From contig CBDDHW010000065.1 of assembly GCA_965228575.1 (NCBI GenBank), positions 4,846 through 68,845 on the forward strand: DNA of 64,000 nt, written 5' to 3'. This DNA comes from UBA11612 sp965228575. GTDB lineage: Bacteria > Pseudomonadota > Alphaproteobacteria > Rhodospirillales > Rhodospirillaceae. Shown piece by piece: positions 62,376 to 64,000 of this stretch. The first letter of the stretch is position 1. The number at the start of each line of letters is the position of its first letter. The translations under genes were made by a program, and so were the position numbers. The notes beneath the pieces were generated by a model. That model did not search any database. It was not told the DNA's origin and saw only the letters and a list, made by a program, of their open reading frames with translations.

Positions 62376-63992
62376 ATGGACGCCGTTACCGCCCTACCAA
62401 ATGTGCCGTTTTCTATCGCGCTGGCGTTTGGGTTCGGGTTTGTCGCACGGCTGATTAATCTTCCGCCGCTTGCAGGTTTCCTTTTGGCGGGGTTCACACT
62501 AAGCGCGCTGGGCGTAACTCTCGATCCCGTCATACAAGATATCGCGGATGCCGGTGTGATCTTGTTGTTATTCACAATCGGTTTAAAGCTCCGGGTCCGC
62601 ACGCTCACCCGTCCCGAAGTCTGGCTAGGGACATCCCTCCATACGATTTTAGCGGTCGGACTTCTCACCGGCGTTTTGCTTTTTTTGGCTGGGCAAGAGG
62701 TCGGGTTGTTTGCGGAGTTGGATTGGACTAGCGCGTTAATGCTCGCGTTCGCCTTAAGTTTCTCGAGTACCGTTTTCACAGTGAAGGTTCTTGAGTCGCG
62801 CGGGGAGGTGAGCACCCTGCATGGGCGGACCGCAATTGGTATTCTCATTATCCAGGATATTTTTGCCGTCATTTTTCTCACCATAGCGGGCGCGGAGATT
62901 CCGTCCCCATGGGCCTTCGCTCTCTTCGGGTTGCTTTTCTTAAAGCCGCTTTTGGGAAAGTTGCTGGACAGAGTTGGGCACGGCGAAATGGTACCGCTCT
63001 TTGGGCTTTTTGCGGCCGTGGTTTTGGGAGCCGGGACTTTCGAGTTGGTCGGTATTAAGCCCGATCTTGGCGCGCTTCTGATTGGGGTGATGATGGCCTC
63101 ACATAAACGCGCCACGGAAGTTGCGACGTCGATTTTCGGATTTAAGGAAATTTTGCTGGTCGCCTTTTTCCTAGAGATTGGGCTGTCAGGGACGCCGACC
63201 CTGTCCCACTTGGCCATCGCTTTAATTTTGGTCGTTTTGATTCCTCTAAAGTCGACATTGTTCTTTGTCTTGCTCTCAAGATTTAAACTCCGCGCGCGCT
63301 CGGCCATGTTGGCCTCCCTCAATCTGTCTACTTACAGTGAGTTCGGTCTGATTGTCGGTGCCGTAGCCGTCAGCAATCAGTGGTTGGGAGCGGACTGGAT
63401 GGTTGTTATCGCGATTGCACTCTCCATTTCATTCCTTTTATCCGCGCCCACGAACACCGTCCCACACAAAATTTATGCGCGCACCCACAACATATTGCAG
63501 AAGTTCGAGCGTGCAGAACATCATCCACAAGACAGGCCTTTAGAACTCGGGAATGCAACCATCGCCGTGTTTGGAATGGGACGGGTTGGAACAGGCGCCT
63601 ATGATTATCTGCGCGAACACTACGGAGGCGTTGTCATTGGAATCGAAAGTAACGCGGAAAAAGTGAGGCGTCACCGCGAGGAGGGACGCAACGTTATATT
63701 GGGAGATGCCACGGACTCTGACTTTTGGGAGAGGGCCCGGCTGGTGTCACGTAACCTCAAGGTTGTCTTGCTCGCGATGCCAGAACACAGCGCAAATATT
63801 TATTCGGTGCAACAAATCAGAAGCGGCGACTTCAACGGATTCATCGGCGCTATCGCAAAGTTCCCCGATCACGTGAATTCGTTGCGCAAAGCCGGCGCGG
63901 ATGCCGCGTTCAATATGTATGCTGAAGCGGGAGTCGGCCTCGCCGCAAGTGTGGAAGAGAATATTTCGGAAGCGATGAGAGCGGGAACTTAA
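62376..63992 (+). CDS. Kef/YbaL-type cation:proton antiporter with RCK domain
   Basis: The 538-residue CPA2 protein has about 12 membrane segments (about 1-375) followed by a TrkA-N/RCK domain starting near 390 (AVFGMGRVGTGAYDYL, VILGDATDSDFW). The membrane part contains the SFSSTVFTVKVLESRGE and IGILIIQDIFAVIFL motifs. It exports K+ (or Na+) against H+ and is gated by NAD(H) or glutathione in relatives. The stop at 63992 leaves 8 bp of window. Confidence 0.9.
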   Translation: MDAVTALPNVPFSIALAFGFGFVARLINLPPLAGFLLAGFTLSALGVTLDPVIQDIADAGVILLLFTIGLKLRVRTLTRPEVWLGTSLHTILAVGLLTGVLLFLAGQEVGLFAELDWTSALMLAFALSFSSTVFTVKVLESRGEVSTLHGRTAIGILIIQDIFAVIFLTIAGAEIPSPWAFALFGLLFLKPLLGKLLDRVGHGEMVPLFGLFAAVVLGAGTFELVGIKPDLGALLIGVMMASHKRATEVATSIFGFKEILLVAFFLEIGLSGTPTLSHLAIALILVVLIPLKSTLFFVLLSRFKLRARSAMLASLNLSTYSEFGLIVGAVAVSNQWLGADWMVVIAIALSISFLLSAPTNTVPHKIYARTHNILQKFERAEHHPQDRPLELGNATIAVFGMGRVGTGAYDYLREHYGGVVIGIESNAEKVRRHREEGRNVILGDATDSDFWERARLVSRNLKVVLLAMPEHSANIYSVQQIRSGDFNGFIGAIAKFPDHVNSLRKAGADAAFNMYAEAGVGLAASVEENISEAMRAGT

Positions 63993-64000
63993 TCCCGCCC

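Noticed and set aside
62369..63322. 317-codon frame antisense to the antiporter gene
   Set aside because: The sense strand encodes a clear Kef-type protein; this frame is rich in Ser, Lys, Thr and Pro with no domain.

Overview
The window is a contiguous stretch of an alphaproteobacterial chromosome. Gene content and order fit Rhodospirillales or a close relative: coq10/cinA/pgpA; rpoZ-rsh-pdxJ-acpS-lepB-rnc-era-recO-parC; glyA-nrdR-ribD-ribE-ribB; ribH-nusB-thiL-hppA; and DUF177-rpmF-plsX-fabH-ihfA-merR. The order-level assignment is an inference from synteny. Composition looks even and moderately GC-rich. I saw no insertion sequence, phage module, CRISPR array or rRNA. One tRNA (Pro, GGG) is present.

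Layout. 1-11 kb: end of a Coq10/RatA gene, cinA and pgpA, a LytM peptidase-bactofilin pair (cell shape), a soluble lytic transglycosylase, dapA, smpB, a small molybdopterin oxidoreductase with a glutathione peroxidase, a GNAT protein, a family-5-like uracil-DNA glycosylase, a NYN-domain protein and folK. 11.3-22.6 kb: one long + strand run from rpoZ to parC, including two short coupled ORFs (38 and 56 codons) that look real, then a leucyl/arginyl-protein transferase. 22.7-32.6 kb: motB, a frameshifted penicillin-acylase gene, a DUF6898-like protein, a secreted lectin-like protein, rpiB, glyA, nrdR, ribD, ribE and ribBX. 32.6-50.5 kb: an accessory block lying between ribBX and ribH. It holds unknown membrane and secreted proteins, a tryptophanase-like lyase, a cNMP-domain flavin reductase without the redox CxxC, an unknown lipoprotein, a three-gene signalling operon (CHASE hybrid kinase, receiver protein, receiver-EAL phosphodiesterase), the bicarbonate transporter pair sbtA-sbtB, a Rap1a/Tai-like secreted protein, a GNAT, membrane proteins, an amidohydrolase lipoprotein and a single-domain receiver. 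50.5-60.6 kb: the housekeeping run resumes from ribH to merR. 60.7-64 kb: tRNA-Pro, two unknown small proteins, cutA and a Kef-type antiporter.

Four genes (acylase, glyA, ribBX, merR) carry frameshifts, five events in all. Each is one extra base, mostly in or beside a short homopolymer, and plsX has an in-frame TGA where relatives usually have glycine. glyA and plsX are normally essential or nearly so, so the simplest reading is residual sequencing or assembly error rather than decay. This should be settled before any of them is called a pseudogene.

I did not find a clear new multi-gene system. The strongest leads are the accessory block splitting the riboflavin/nusB cluster, with its CHASE kinase/receiver/EAL operon next to sbtAB, and the coupled 38-codon ORF between rpoZ and the (p)ppGpp synthetase/hydrolase gene.
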